Shown here: in pieces, positions 23,723 to 30,131 of the stretch
Layout of the letters: every line of letters starts with the position of its first letter
Position numbering within the stretch: the stretch's first letter is position 1
Program-made: the position numbers and the translations under genes
DNA from: JADJNW01 sp033761835
GTDB lineage: Bacteria > Bacteroidota > Bacteroidia > Chitinophagales > Saprospiraceae
Length of the DNA: 30,131 nt
Assembly (NCBI GenBank): GCA_033761835.1
Contig: JANRME010000037.1
Span: forward strand, 1 to 30,131
Direction: 5' to 3'
Notes under the pieces: model-generated
Told to the model about the DNA's origin: nothing
The model's input: the letters and a program-made list of their open reading frames with translations, nothing else
Database searches by the model: none

Positions 23723-25249
23723 ATGAATAAAGATTTTCTAAAAGAATTGGGCTTGCAAGCTAAAAACGCAGGCACAAGCACAGGCTTGAAATCTACAGAT
23801 TCCGGCAAGTATATCGATTCCTATTCTCCGGTGGACGGCGCGCTTATTGGTTCAGTAAGTGAAACGACGCCGGAAGAATACGAGCACGTCATCCAAACCG
23901 CCCAAAAAGCGTTCCTCGAATGGCGGATGATGCCTGCACCCAAGCGTGGCGAAATTGTGCGCCAATATGGCAATGAATTGCGCAAGCATAAAGATGCACT
24001 TGGTCGCTTAGTTTCTTATGAAATGGGAAAATCCCTCCAGGAAGGCTGGGGCGAAGTGCAGGAAATGATTGACATTTGTGATTTTGCAGTGGGTTTGTCG
24101 CGCCAATTATATGGTTTGACGATTCAATCCGAGCGGCCGCAGCACCGTATGTTTGAGCAATGGCATCCGTTGGGCGTTGTGGGTATTATTTCTGCCTTCA
24201 ATTTTCCCGTTGCCGTTTGGTCTTGGAATTCAATGATCGCAATGGTTTGCGGTGATGTGAATGTCTGGAAAGCCTCCGAAAAAACACCTTTGTGTTCCAT
24301 CGCTTGTCAAAACATTTTACAAAAAGTACTCAAGGATAATGATTTGCCCGAAGGCATCAGTTGCATCATTAATGGCGATTATCGCGTGGGTGAAATGATG
24401 ACTAAGGATACCCGCGTGCCTTTGATCTCGGCGACTGGCAGTATTCGCATGGGTAAGATCGTTGGTACAGAAGTAGCCAAGCGTTTGGGCAAAACGATCC
24501 TCGAATTGGGCGGCAACAACGCTATTATCATCACGCCAAGCGCCAATATGGACGTGGTACTCACGGGTGCGCTCTTTGGAGCGGTCGGTACTGCCGGACA
24601 GCGTTGCACTTCTACGCGCCGACTCATCATCCACGAAAGCATTTACGACGAAGTGAAAAATAAGCTGACCAAAGCCTACGCTCAACTGCGCATTGGCAAT
24701 CCTTTGGATGAAAAAATCCACGTTGGGCCGCTGATTGATAAAGATGCGGTACAGAATTATTTAAATGCAATCGAAAAAATCAAAGCCGAAGGTGGCTCCT
24801 TTGCAGTAGAAGGCGGCCTTGTAGAGGGTGCAAGTTACGAAAGCGGTTGCTATGTAAAGCCTTGCATCGCGGAAGCTCGCCCTGATATGGAAATGGTGCA
24901 GCATGAAACCTTCGCACCGATTCTTTATTTATTGAAATATAAAACCATCGAAGAAGCAATCGCCATTCAAAACGGCGTACCACAAGGTTTGTCCTCTGCG
25001 ATTATGACCGATAGCGTACGCGAGTCCGAATTGTTCCTTTCGGCGACGGGTTCGGATTGTGGCATTGCCAATGTGAATATTGGTACCAGCGGTGCGGAGA
25101 TCGGCGGCGCTTTTGGTGGCGAGAAAGAAACCGGTGGCGGCCGCGAAAGTGGCTCTGATAGTTGGAAAGCTTATATGCGTCGGCAAACGAATACGATCAA
25201 CTGGAGTACCCAAGTACCTTTGGCGCAGGGGATTAAGTTTGATTTGTAA
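23723..25249 (+). CDS. ALDH7-type (antiquitin-like) aldehyde dehydrogenase
   Basis: The product has 508 residues. The NAD-binding and catalytic elements are present: FNFPVAVWSWN, LELGGNN with Glu261 and GTAGQRCTSTRR with the catalytic Cys295. The C-terminal section, GTSGAEIGGAFGGEKETGGG followed by RESGSDSWKAYMRRQTNTIN, is characteristic of ALDH7 (alpha-aminoadipic semialdehyde dehydrogenase, AmaB in lysine degradation). By family knowledge it oxidises 2-aminoadipate semialdehyde to 2-aminoadipate with NAD+. No lysine aminotransferase or other catabolic gene lies near, so the pathway cannot be confirmed from context. It ends at a bidirectional hairpin. Confidence 0.9.
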   Translation: MNKDFLKELGLQAKNAGTSTGLKSTDSGKYIDSYSPVDGALIGSVSETTPEEYEHVIQTAQKAFLEWRMMPAPKRGEIVRQYGNELRKHKDALGRLVSYEMGKSLQEGWGEVQEMIDICDFAVGLSRQLYGLTIQSERPQHRMFEQWHPLGVVGIISAFNFPVAVWSWNSMIAMVCGDVNVWKASEKTPLCSIACQNILQKVLKDNDLPEGISCIINGDYRVGEMMTKDTRVPLISATGSIRMGKIVGTEVAKRLGKTILELGGNNAIIITPSANMDVVLTGALFGAVGTAGQRCTSTRRLIIHESIYDEVKNKLTKAYAQLRIGNPLDEKIHVGPLIDKDAVQNYLNAIEKIKAEGGSFAVEGGLVEGASYESGCYVKPCIAEARPDMEMVQHETFAPILYLLKYKTIEEAIAIQNGVPQGLSSAIMTDSVRESELFLSATGSDCGIANVNIGTSGAEIGGAFGGEKETGGGRESGSDSWKAYMRRQTNTINWSTQVPLAQGIKFDL

Positions 25250-25255
25250 ATACCC

Positions 25256-25296
25256 GCAAAGTCATCTGATGACTTAGAGTCACCAGATGACTTTGC
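25256..25296. terminator. Bidirectional terminator hairpin, 41 nt
   Basis: A perfect 13-bp stem, GCAAAGTCATCTG (25256-25268) with its complement (25284-25296), continues after one A-C mismatch by TGACT/AGTCA around a TAG loop. It lies between the ALDH stop and the stop codon of the convergent XRE gene and overlaps the latter by one base. The T-runs are short, so termination relies on the long stem. Confidence 0.8.
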
Positions 25297-25646
25297 TACT
25301 CCTTCGGCATTTCTTCTATAAATTTCCGAATCTCCTCCAGCTTTTCCAGCGGCAATTCCTGCAATTGTTGGATCATATTGATACGTTCCTGCTTCGGCAG
25401 AAGCTTGTGCATCGGATGATCCTGCGAAATATTCATATCCGAAGGCTTTTGCCAGACATAAATATCATTCGGCGTGCAACGCAGCGCCAGGCACAGCTTT
25501 TCCAATTGCTTGTTTGACAGACCCGTCACCTTGTTATTCAAAATACGGCTGGCGGTAAATGGCGTAAAACCATATTGAATCAGCAACTTGTTGGGGCTCG
25601 TGATGCCACGCTGGCGGATAATTTGTTGAAGATTGAAATGCAGCAT
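25296..25646 (-). CDS. XRE/Cro-type helix-turn-helix regulator
   Basis: The product has 116 residues from the ATG at 25646 (MLHFNLQQIIRQRG...). The frame is open for another 35 codons upstream, but those lie across the promoter-like box and the repeat array. Residues 1-65 form an HTH_26/Cro-C1 type domain, with QQIIRQRG.TS then TPFTASRILNNKVTGLSNKQLEKLCLALRCTPNDIYVW; the final CTPNDIYVW is typical of this group. A linker and a C-terminal helix (KLEEIRKFIEEM) follow and may dimerise. The DNA target is unknown. The repeat array and palindromes immediately upstream are candidate binding sites for autoregulation (inference). Confidence 0.82.
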   Translation of the reverse strand: MLHFNLQQIIRQRGITSPNKLLIQYGFTPFTASRILNNKVTGLSNKQLEKLCLALRCTPNDIYVWQKPSDMNISQDHPMHKLLPKQERINMIQQLQELPLEKLEEIRKFIEEMPKE

Positions 25647-25677
25647 AATAAAGTATTGATTTGTAAATTCGTCTCCA

Positions 25678-25685
25678 CAAATATA
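25678..25685 (-). promoter_or_regulatory. Putative -7 box for the XRE gene
   Basis: On the minus strand this reads TATATTTG, an exact TAnnTTTG. Transcription would start near 25671, giving a leader of about 25 nt before the ATG at 25646. It lies at the gene-proximal edge of the 21-bp array. Confidence 0.5.
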
Positions 25686-25691
25686 CCAAAT

Positions 25692-25964
25692 AACCATTTC
25701 TTGAACGCAATATTCATTGCAAAATTTGCAATAATAAATCCTTTGAAGCAAATATTTGCTTGTCTGTATAAAATATAATTATCTCCGAAGCAAATTTTTA
25801 TAAATCCGTATGCAATAATTCTCAATCCGTTTTATATATAAATATACCCGATTGCAATATACTTTAAGCTGTATCAAATTAAATAGAATTCGTATGCAAT
25901 GAAGCGATTTCCTTTGCAAATAACGATGTATTCGTATGCAATAAATATAGCCGATACGCAAACC
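25692..25964. repeat. Thirteen-unit imperfect 21-bp tandem repeat array upstream of the XRE gene
   Basis: The stretch is exactly 13 x 21 bp, read by eye. A plus-strand core of about CCGTATGCAATA recurs at the end of each unit; starts at 25807, 25849, 25891 and 25933 are exactly 42 bp apart, with weaker versions (CTGTATCAAATT, CTTTGCAAATA, CCGAAGCAAATT) filling the intermediate 21-bp positions. A further, decayed unit may extend to 25671. The minus strand reads as heptads (YCIRIHR, HCIRILF, YCNRVYL, YCIRIYK) but has no ATG and one in-frame stop before the XRE gene. I therefore call it a non-coding repeat. No unique spacers are present, so it is not CRISPR. Confidence 0.8.
25717..25761. promoter_or_regulatory. 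Two GCAAA/TTTGC palindromes, candidate operator for the XRE regulator
   Basis: TTGCAAAATTTGCAA (25717-25731) is a palindrome with a one-base centre, and AAGCAAATATTTGCTT (25746-25761) is a perfect 16-bp palindrome. Their centres are about 30 bp apart and upstream of the XRE gene's putative -7 box. Both share the half-site GCAAA. HTH repressors of this class bind as dimers to such palindromes, so they are candidates for autoregulation. They also lie within the tandem array, so they may be by-products of it. Confidence 0.4.
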
Positions 25965-26002
25965 AAGCTTGTTTTTTACAGAGACAAAGCACCAGTCCAG
26001 AG

Positions 26003-26020
26003 AAAATAAATCTTTATTTT
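26003..26020 (-). terminator. Weak A/T hairpin after the WG-repeat gene
   Basis: AAAATAAA (26003-26010) and TTTATTTT (26013-26020) form an A/T-only hairpin, about 55 bp past the stop of the minus-strand WG-repeat gene. There is no G/C in the stem and no long T-run, so termination here is uncertain. Confidence 0.3.
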
Positions 26021-26076
26021 AAAAGGTGAGCCAATATTGTTTAAATGAAATCGACCACTGAATTGCTTCAATGAAG

Positions 26077-28167
26077 TCATTCATCATATGGATCCATAAT
26101 ATTGGTAGGTGTATATTCCTGTTTTTGCCAAAACTGAGCTGGATTAATTTTTCCTTTGACTGTATTGCTATAAATGTATTGGATTTGATTGGTTTGCGGA
26201 TCACGATATTGTAAAGCCAGCCGTAATTTTGTCTTTTGTGCCCCGGAAAATTTAGGCATGGTAAACTTCCAGTACTCGTTCTTTGCCAGAAATACCTGAT
26301 GATAACTGTTACCACACCAACTACCTGGAATATATTGAATAGGTTTCCAGTTACCTTTATCATCTTGAGCTTCTATTGTGAGGTACAACCAACTATCTTG
26401 CGCTTCAAAGGCGATTGTGTCAGGCGTGGTATTGATAATATAAAAAGCAAAGCCTTTATATTGATTTGCATAGGTTTCCTTTTCGTTTTCTCTGATCTCT
26501 ACATAAAATTGATTGGGCTTTAATTTCTTATCTTTTTTTACTTTTTGAGACAGATTGTTCGACGTAGCCCAACCACCAAATCCCGCCAATTCTGCTTTGT
26601 AAGGAGAAGCAGCGCTGAAGCCGCCTCTGAGCATATATTCACTATTTAATTTCTGAATGTGATTTCTATCATGCTTTTTTTCTCGCCAGACATATTTCCC
26701 AATACGATTTACATACCCTTTGATATTATCTTCCATTACATAAAGTAACCCATTTTGAAAACCCCTTGGCGAAAGAATATTATCAAATTTTGCTTTTATA
26801 AATGTATTTGTTTTTAAATCCCAATATCCCCATTGATATTTATCTGTATTCTCTTCATCTATGTTACTTCCAAAAAATATACAACTATCTTTTAAAATGC
26901 AGTTGCCGTCGTCAATATCCTTAGGTGGATAAATAAAATTCCCCAGGGTATCAATTGGTACAATACCTTCTCTGACTTCAGCTATTGCTATTCCATTTTT
27001 AAAACCTTCTCCGTATAAATTTTGAAAAGATTTATTATTAACTACTTTACCTTTCTTATCTATAATATATGAAGGACCATAATGTAAGTTTCCCCTAGTA
27101 AAAGCCCGATTTTGAGAAAAAGGTCCTATATAATAAAAGTTTTTATTTAAAGAATTTATTTTCCCCTTATCGTCTAAAAGTGCATAGTTACCTTCATAAA
27201 AAGGATTGGGATTAGGAGGGAAAGATTCTACGATCATAAAATTTTTCTTTACAATTGTATCTCCTGCAATTATCTTCCCCTCTTTATCTAAAACCCCTAT
27301 ATGCAAGCCTTCCTCATCATAAAATTTGAATACAACAGAATCTCTTTCAAATACTTTGACCGGTAAAATGCCTTCACTAAAATTGGCATTTCGATGATCT
27401 ATTGAATATCGAAGGCTTGTAAAAGATGTAATTAATCTCCCATTTGTGTCTATGATTCCAACATGATTGTAGGGTCTACTGCTAATAACAACTTTTGCTA
27501 TTCCGTCAACAAACGGCCCTATTTCTTTATATTTTCCTAGAGGAATAATAAAATTGGCCAGCGTATCAATTACTCCAGTTAGTTCATTTTCAGAGGCACT
27601 TCTATCATTCCTAAAATTATGGTATCTTCTAGTAATTACTACTGCATAACCTTCCGAATAGGGAAGTACTTGTCGATAGATCGTATCTAAAATTATCTTA
27701 CCTCTGAAGTCTATGATACCTTGATCACCACGCTGCGTCGTCGCAATAAACCGCTTCATGGTGCAGGGCTCATCGGCGCAAATTATATCCTGATAATTGT
27801 GTTGAAAAAGAATTGTACCAGTTGTATCAATAAGAAACTTTTTACCATTCATATTCACAAAAGCAAGGCCTTCCATGAAGTTGGCTCCGTGATCGAATAC
27901 AGGCTTGATTTGATAACTGCCTTTTTGATCAATATAGCCATAGCTTCCTTTCAAACGTGCTGGTGCTAACCCATTGCTGAACTCACCAACATTCTCAAAG
28001 ATCGGTTTGATAATAACTTTCCCTTGTTGGTTGATAAATCCCCATTTGCCTTTTTGTTCTATTGGAAACAGAGGGGAATCACGCTGAGCAGACACAGCAT
28101 TAGTCAGGCAAATAATAGCAATTAATACTACAATTTTGATGATCGGGTAGGTGCGCATTTGAGTCAT
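26077..28167 (-). CDS. Secreted WG-repeat protein with C-terminal beta domain
   Basis: The product has 696 residues; the start is the ATG at 28167, or the ATG three codons later. Residues about 1-28 form a signal peptide (ending VSAQ). Residues 30-520 contain repeated WG/KWG-type units: GKWGFINQQGKVIIKPIF, GSYGYIDQKGSYQIKPVF, DQGIIDFRGKIILDTIY, HVGIIDTNGRLITSF, HIGVLDKEGKIIAGD and others, with spacings of about 50-60. The last 140 residues form a separate domain (FYVEIRENEKETYANQYKGF ... LYLTIEAQDDKGNWKP ... GSWCGNSYHQV), probably a beta-sandwich. I do not recognise its name. WG repeats are a structural beta module of unknown role, frequent in Bacteroidota. Codon use looks more A/T-rich than in neighbouring genes. 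The protein ends without a T9SS domain. Confidence 0.8.
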   Translation of the reverse strand: MTQMRTYPIIKIVVLIAIICLTNAVSAQRDSPLFPIEQKGKWGFINQQGKVIIKPIFENVGEFSNGLAPARLKGSYGYIDQKGSYQIKPVFDHGANFMEGLAFVNMNGKKFLIDTTGTILFQHNYQDIICADEPCTMKRFIATTQRGDQGIIDFRGKIILDTIYRQVLPYSEGYAVVITRRYHNFRNDRSASENELTGVIDTLANFIIPLGKYKEIGPFVDGIAKVVISSRPYNHVGIIDTNGRLITSFTSLRYSIDHRNANFSEGILPVKVFERDSVVFKFYDEEGLHIGVLDKEGKIIAGDTIVKKNFMIVESFPPNPNPFYEGNYALLDDKGKINSLNKNFYYIGPFSQNRAFTRGNLHYGPSYIIDKKGKVVNNKSFQNLYGEGFKNGIAIAEVREGIVPIDTLGNFIYPPKDIDDGNCILKDSCIFFGSNIDEENTDKYQWGYWDLKTNTFIKAKFDNILSPRGFQNGLLYVMEDNIKGYVNRIGKYVWREKKHDRNHIQKLNSEYMLRGGFSAASPYKAELAGFGGWATSNNLSQKVKKDKKLKPNQFYVEIRENEKETYANQYKGFAFYIINTTPDTIAFEAQDSWLYLTIEAQDDKGNWKPIQYIPGSWCGNSYHQVFLAKNEYWKFTMPKFSGAQKTKLRLALQYRDPQTNQIQYIYSNTVKGKINPAQFWQKQEYTPTNIMDPYDE

Positions 28168-28294
28168 AGAAATTAAGTTTAAGTTATTTTCTATATAGAT
28201 GCGCTAATTTTAAAAATACATAAAGCAATACTCAAAAAATTATCATTTCTGTGATAAACTCAAATTATATAAGTGATTTCTTCCGATTTTCACC

Positions 28295-29824
28295 TTATTT
28301 CTTCTCCTCCACCCATACATCCAACTGCTGCACCAATGGTTTCGCTTCGGGCGTCATCGTAAAGAATACATGAATATTCTTTTGTGTGCATTCTATGATA
28401 AACTGTCCGCGCAATTGATTTTGTGCTTGCACTGTTCCAATTTTTTGGATCGCGCCTGCTTCCTGGAAGAGTTGTTGCGTATGGGCTTTGCGCAAGGCAA
28501 GGGACTCATCCAAAAAGAAGTTTTCGGCAAAGATCTCGCTTGTTTCTTTTGCAGACCAATTGGGCAGGATTTTCATAAGTTGTTCTTTGGTCGCTTCCAA
28601 TAGTGGAACGGCAGAAAGCACGCGGGGCTTGAGTCCTGCTATGGCAAGTATGGTGTCCAACGCGATGGCATTTGCCTGACTCGGCGCGCCATACGTGCGA
28701 TTGCTAAAGGAAATCACGCCGATGCCGTAATCTGGATAAATTCGCCATTCGCTGCCAAAGCCTGGCAAGCCGCCACTATGCGCGATGCGAACGATGCCAT
28801 TGCAATCTCTGCGCCAACCCAAGCCATAAGCATAGCCCGAAGCGGTGGCACAATCTGCTCCATTTGCAGTTTTGACATTAAATACATTACTGATGCGCCC
28901 GGGTTGATGCATCTCGCGTATAGAACTTCTGTTCACAGGGCCTTTGTCGGCATCGTTACGCGGTGGCCAGGCGTTCAGATGGAATGCAGCGTATTTGGCA
29001 AAATCTTCGAGCGAACACAACATCCCGCCCATTGCGCCGTAAGCGCCGTCGGGCAACAAGGGTTCTTCCTTCCATTGCTCCTCTTCCCAGCGATAGCCGA
29101 TGGCGAGTTGCGCAGCAGGCGCATCCCTGTATTCGTAATAAGAATCGTTCATCCCTAAAGGTTTCAGGATATTATCGGTGATATAGCGCTGGTAAGGCAT
29201 ATAGCTGACGTTGGTGATGATTCTACCCAGCAAGGCAAATCCCAGATTGCTATATTCATAATTTACACCGGGTACATTAGAAAGCGAAAGACCCCGACGA
29301 ACAAAGGCAAGCAGTTCCTGATCTGTGGCTGAAAGCTGCTGGTCGCCCCAGGGATTGTCTTCCGGGAAGCCTGCTGACATGGTCATCAAATGCTGAATGG
29401 TAATGGGCGGCGCGTCTGTGGTGAGTGGTTTTACATTTTGAAATTCAGGAATGTATTTTGAGACAGGATCACTCAGATTCAGTTTTCCTTCATCGCGCAA
29501 TTTCAAAATGGCCATCGCGGTAAAGCTTTTGCTCATCGAAGCGATGCGATACACGGTTTTGGTGGATGCGGCGGCTTTGGTGGTAAGATTCGACACGCCG
29601 GTGCTACCGGAGAAAACAAGCTTTCCATTCGCTACTACACCATAAGTGATGGACGGGAAATGATTGCTCTTCGCATAATCATGATATATTTTTTCAATAA
29701 TGGGAAAAGCGGCTTGCATCTTTTGAAAGGCAGTAGAATCGGCAAACTGCGGAGCAGTGTAAGGCTGTTGCCCATTGCAATGAATGGTTAATAAAACACT
29801 CAGAATGATACTGAATGTGCGCAT
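28295..29824 (-). CDS. Secreted serine hydrolase, class C beta-lactamase family
   Basis: The product has 509 residues. The signal peptide is MRTFSIILSVLLTIHCNGQ; the Cys lies in a poor lipobox, so signal peptidase I cleavage is likelier. Catalytic motifs: S96-M-S-K99 (SxxK, in VYRIASMSKSF), Y191-S-N193 (YxN) and H349-S-G-G352 (the KTG equivalent). These belong to the beta-lactamase/transpeptidase-like family (PF00144), which includes DD-peptidases, D-aminopeptidases and esterases. The C-terminal 110 residues after the core form an extra domain. Substrate is unknown; a true beta-lactamase role is not indicated. It lies 48 bp downstream of the DinB-like gene on the same strand and may be co-transcribed with it. 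Confidence 0.85.
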   Translation of the reverse strand: MRTFSIILSVLLTIHCNGQQPYTAPQFADSTAFQKMQAAFPIIEKIYHDYAKSNHFPSITYGVVANGKLVFSGSTGVSNLTTKAAASTKTVYRIASMSKSFTAMAILKLRDEGKLNLSDPVSKYIPEFQNVKPLTTDAPPITIQHLMTMSAGFPEDNPWGDQQLSATDQELLAFVRRGLSLSNVPGVNYEYSNLGFALLGRIITNVSYMPYQRYITDNILKPLGMNDSYYEYRDAPAAQLAIGYRWEEEQWKEEPLLPDGAYGAMGGMLCSLEDFAKYAAFHLNAWPPRNDADKGPVNRSSIREMHQPGRISNVFNVKTANGADCATASGYAYGLGWRRDCNGIVRIAHSGGLPGFGSEWRIYPDYGIGVISFSNRTYGAPSQANAIALDTILAIAGLKPRVLSAVPLLEATKEQLMKILPNWSAKETSEIFAENFFLDESLALRKAHTQQLFQEAGAIQKIGTVQAQNQLRGQFIIECTQKNIHVFFTMTPEAKPLVQQLDVWVEEKK

Positions 29825-29872
29825 AAGCTGTAGGTGTTTATAATTAAAATAAAATATTTGCTAAATAAACTG

Positions 29873-30131
29873 CTAAGATTGTAATATTCTCAGATATTCG
29901 ACCCAGGGTCCGACTGCTTCCTTGTATTGTTTTGCCATTACTCTTGAAATTTGTGCAATATGATTCAAATCATGCACCGTCCAGGTTGCCAATAATTGCG
30001 CCAGTGTCACTTCACCAAAAGCAGGATGAATGCCTTTTAGTTCCAAATGTTCGTCGGTCAGATCTTTAGAGCGCAGTAACTCCAAATTCTGATTTCGCAA
30101 GGTTTTAAATTCTTTTAATAGCTCGTATAAT
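29873..30131 (-). CDS. DinB-like protein, N-terminus beyond right edge
   Basis: About 86 residues of the C-terminal part are visible, and the frame remains open at the right edge. The sequence LKGIHPAFGEVTLAQLLATW followed by TVHDLNHIAQISRVMAKQYK and VGPWVEYLRIL matches the C-terminal half of DinB_2-type four-helix-bundle proteins (the HDLNH..Q.SR segment supplies metal-ligand His residues). Family members include bacillithiol- or mycothiol-dependent transferases and many of unknown role. The start and the N-terminal His ligand lie outside the window. Confidence 0.8.
   Translation of the reverse strand, partial: LYELLKEFKTLRNQNLELLRSKDLTDEHLELKGIHPAFGEVTLAQLLATWTVHDLNHIAQISRVMAKQYKEAVGPWVEYLRILQS

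Noticed and set aside
25779..25961. Possible 60-residue protein with YCIRI heptads
   Set aside because: It has a TTG-only start and lies wholly inside the 21-bp array; the periodic frame explains its openness.
25692..25964. CRISPR array
   Set aside because: Units are contiguous, imperfect and 21 bp long with no unique spacers, and no cas gene is present.
28295..29824. Antibiotic-resistance beta-lactamase
   Set aside because: The motifs fit the broad PF00144 serine hydrolase family, and nothing specific to AmpC-type resistance enzymes is seen.

Overview
The window looks like chromosomal DNA from a member of the Bacteroidota, most probably a Saprospiraceae/Haliscomenobacter-type organism. This rests on several signs. 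There is a secreted protein with a type IX secretion (Por) C-terminal sorting domain and dockerin-like calcium loops. There is a DUF5723 outer-membrane protein, a helical protein family I associate with Saprospiraceae, a WG-repeat protein, several lipoproteins, and promoter -7 boxes of the form TAnnTTTG. There is no rRNA, tRNA, CRISPR array, phage or insertion sequence that I can support.

Layout, left to right. 1-988: the N-terminal part of a helical hypothetical protein that runs off the left edge (minus strand). 1236-3339: a two-gene surface operon, namely a dockerin/cohesin-like T9SS cargo protein and a lipoprotein with duplicated PepSY-like units, closed by a clear terminator. 3594-6929: a large exported BNR/sortilin-type beta-propeller protein. 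7076-8410: a DUF2252 kinase-fold protein (minus), separated from it by a 15-bp bidirectional terminator hairpin. 8598-10392: a small membrane-anchored unknown protein and a MacB/FtsX-type ABC permease without a nearby ATPase. 10393-10974: a gene-free stretch with an imperfect 21-bp tandem array and a short relic resembling the start of a DUF6090 protein. 10975-15627: a lipoprotein amidohydrolase, a DUF5723/SH3 envelope protein and a small lipoprotein. 15656-18837 (minus): a CoA-type Nudix hydrolase followed by an 828-residue fusion of a serine beta-lactamase-type domain with an N-acyl-D-amino-acid deacylase domain. 19038-22428: a small conserved protein, a minus-strand ChaN-like/MFS operon and a rhomboid protease. 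22603-25249: pheS and an ALDH7-type aldehyde dehydrogenase. 25296-26076: an XRE-type regulator whose upstream region is a 13-unit, 21-bp imperfect tandem array with two GCAAA/TTTGC palindromes. 26077-30131 (minus): a WG-repeat secreted protein, a second serine hydrolase and the end of a DinB-like protein.

Much of the content concerns the envelope: export, lipoproteins, peptide or D-amino-acid hydrolysis and membrane proteolysis. Housekeeping genes (pheS, Nudix, ALDH) are interspersed. I see no single large multi-gene system. The most unusual elements are the two 21-bp-period arrays, which have no ATG-initiated gene, and the beta-lactamase/D-aminoacylase fusion. The segment around 25.65-28.3 kb appears visibly richer in A+T than its neighbours.
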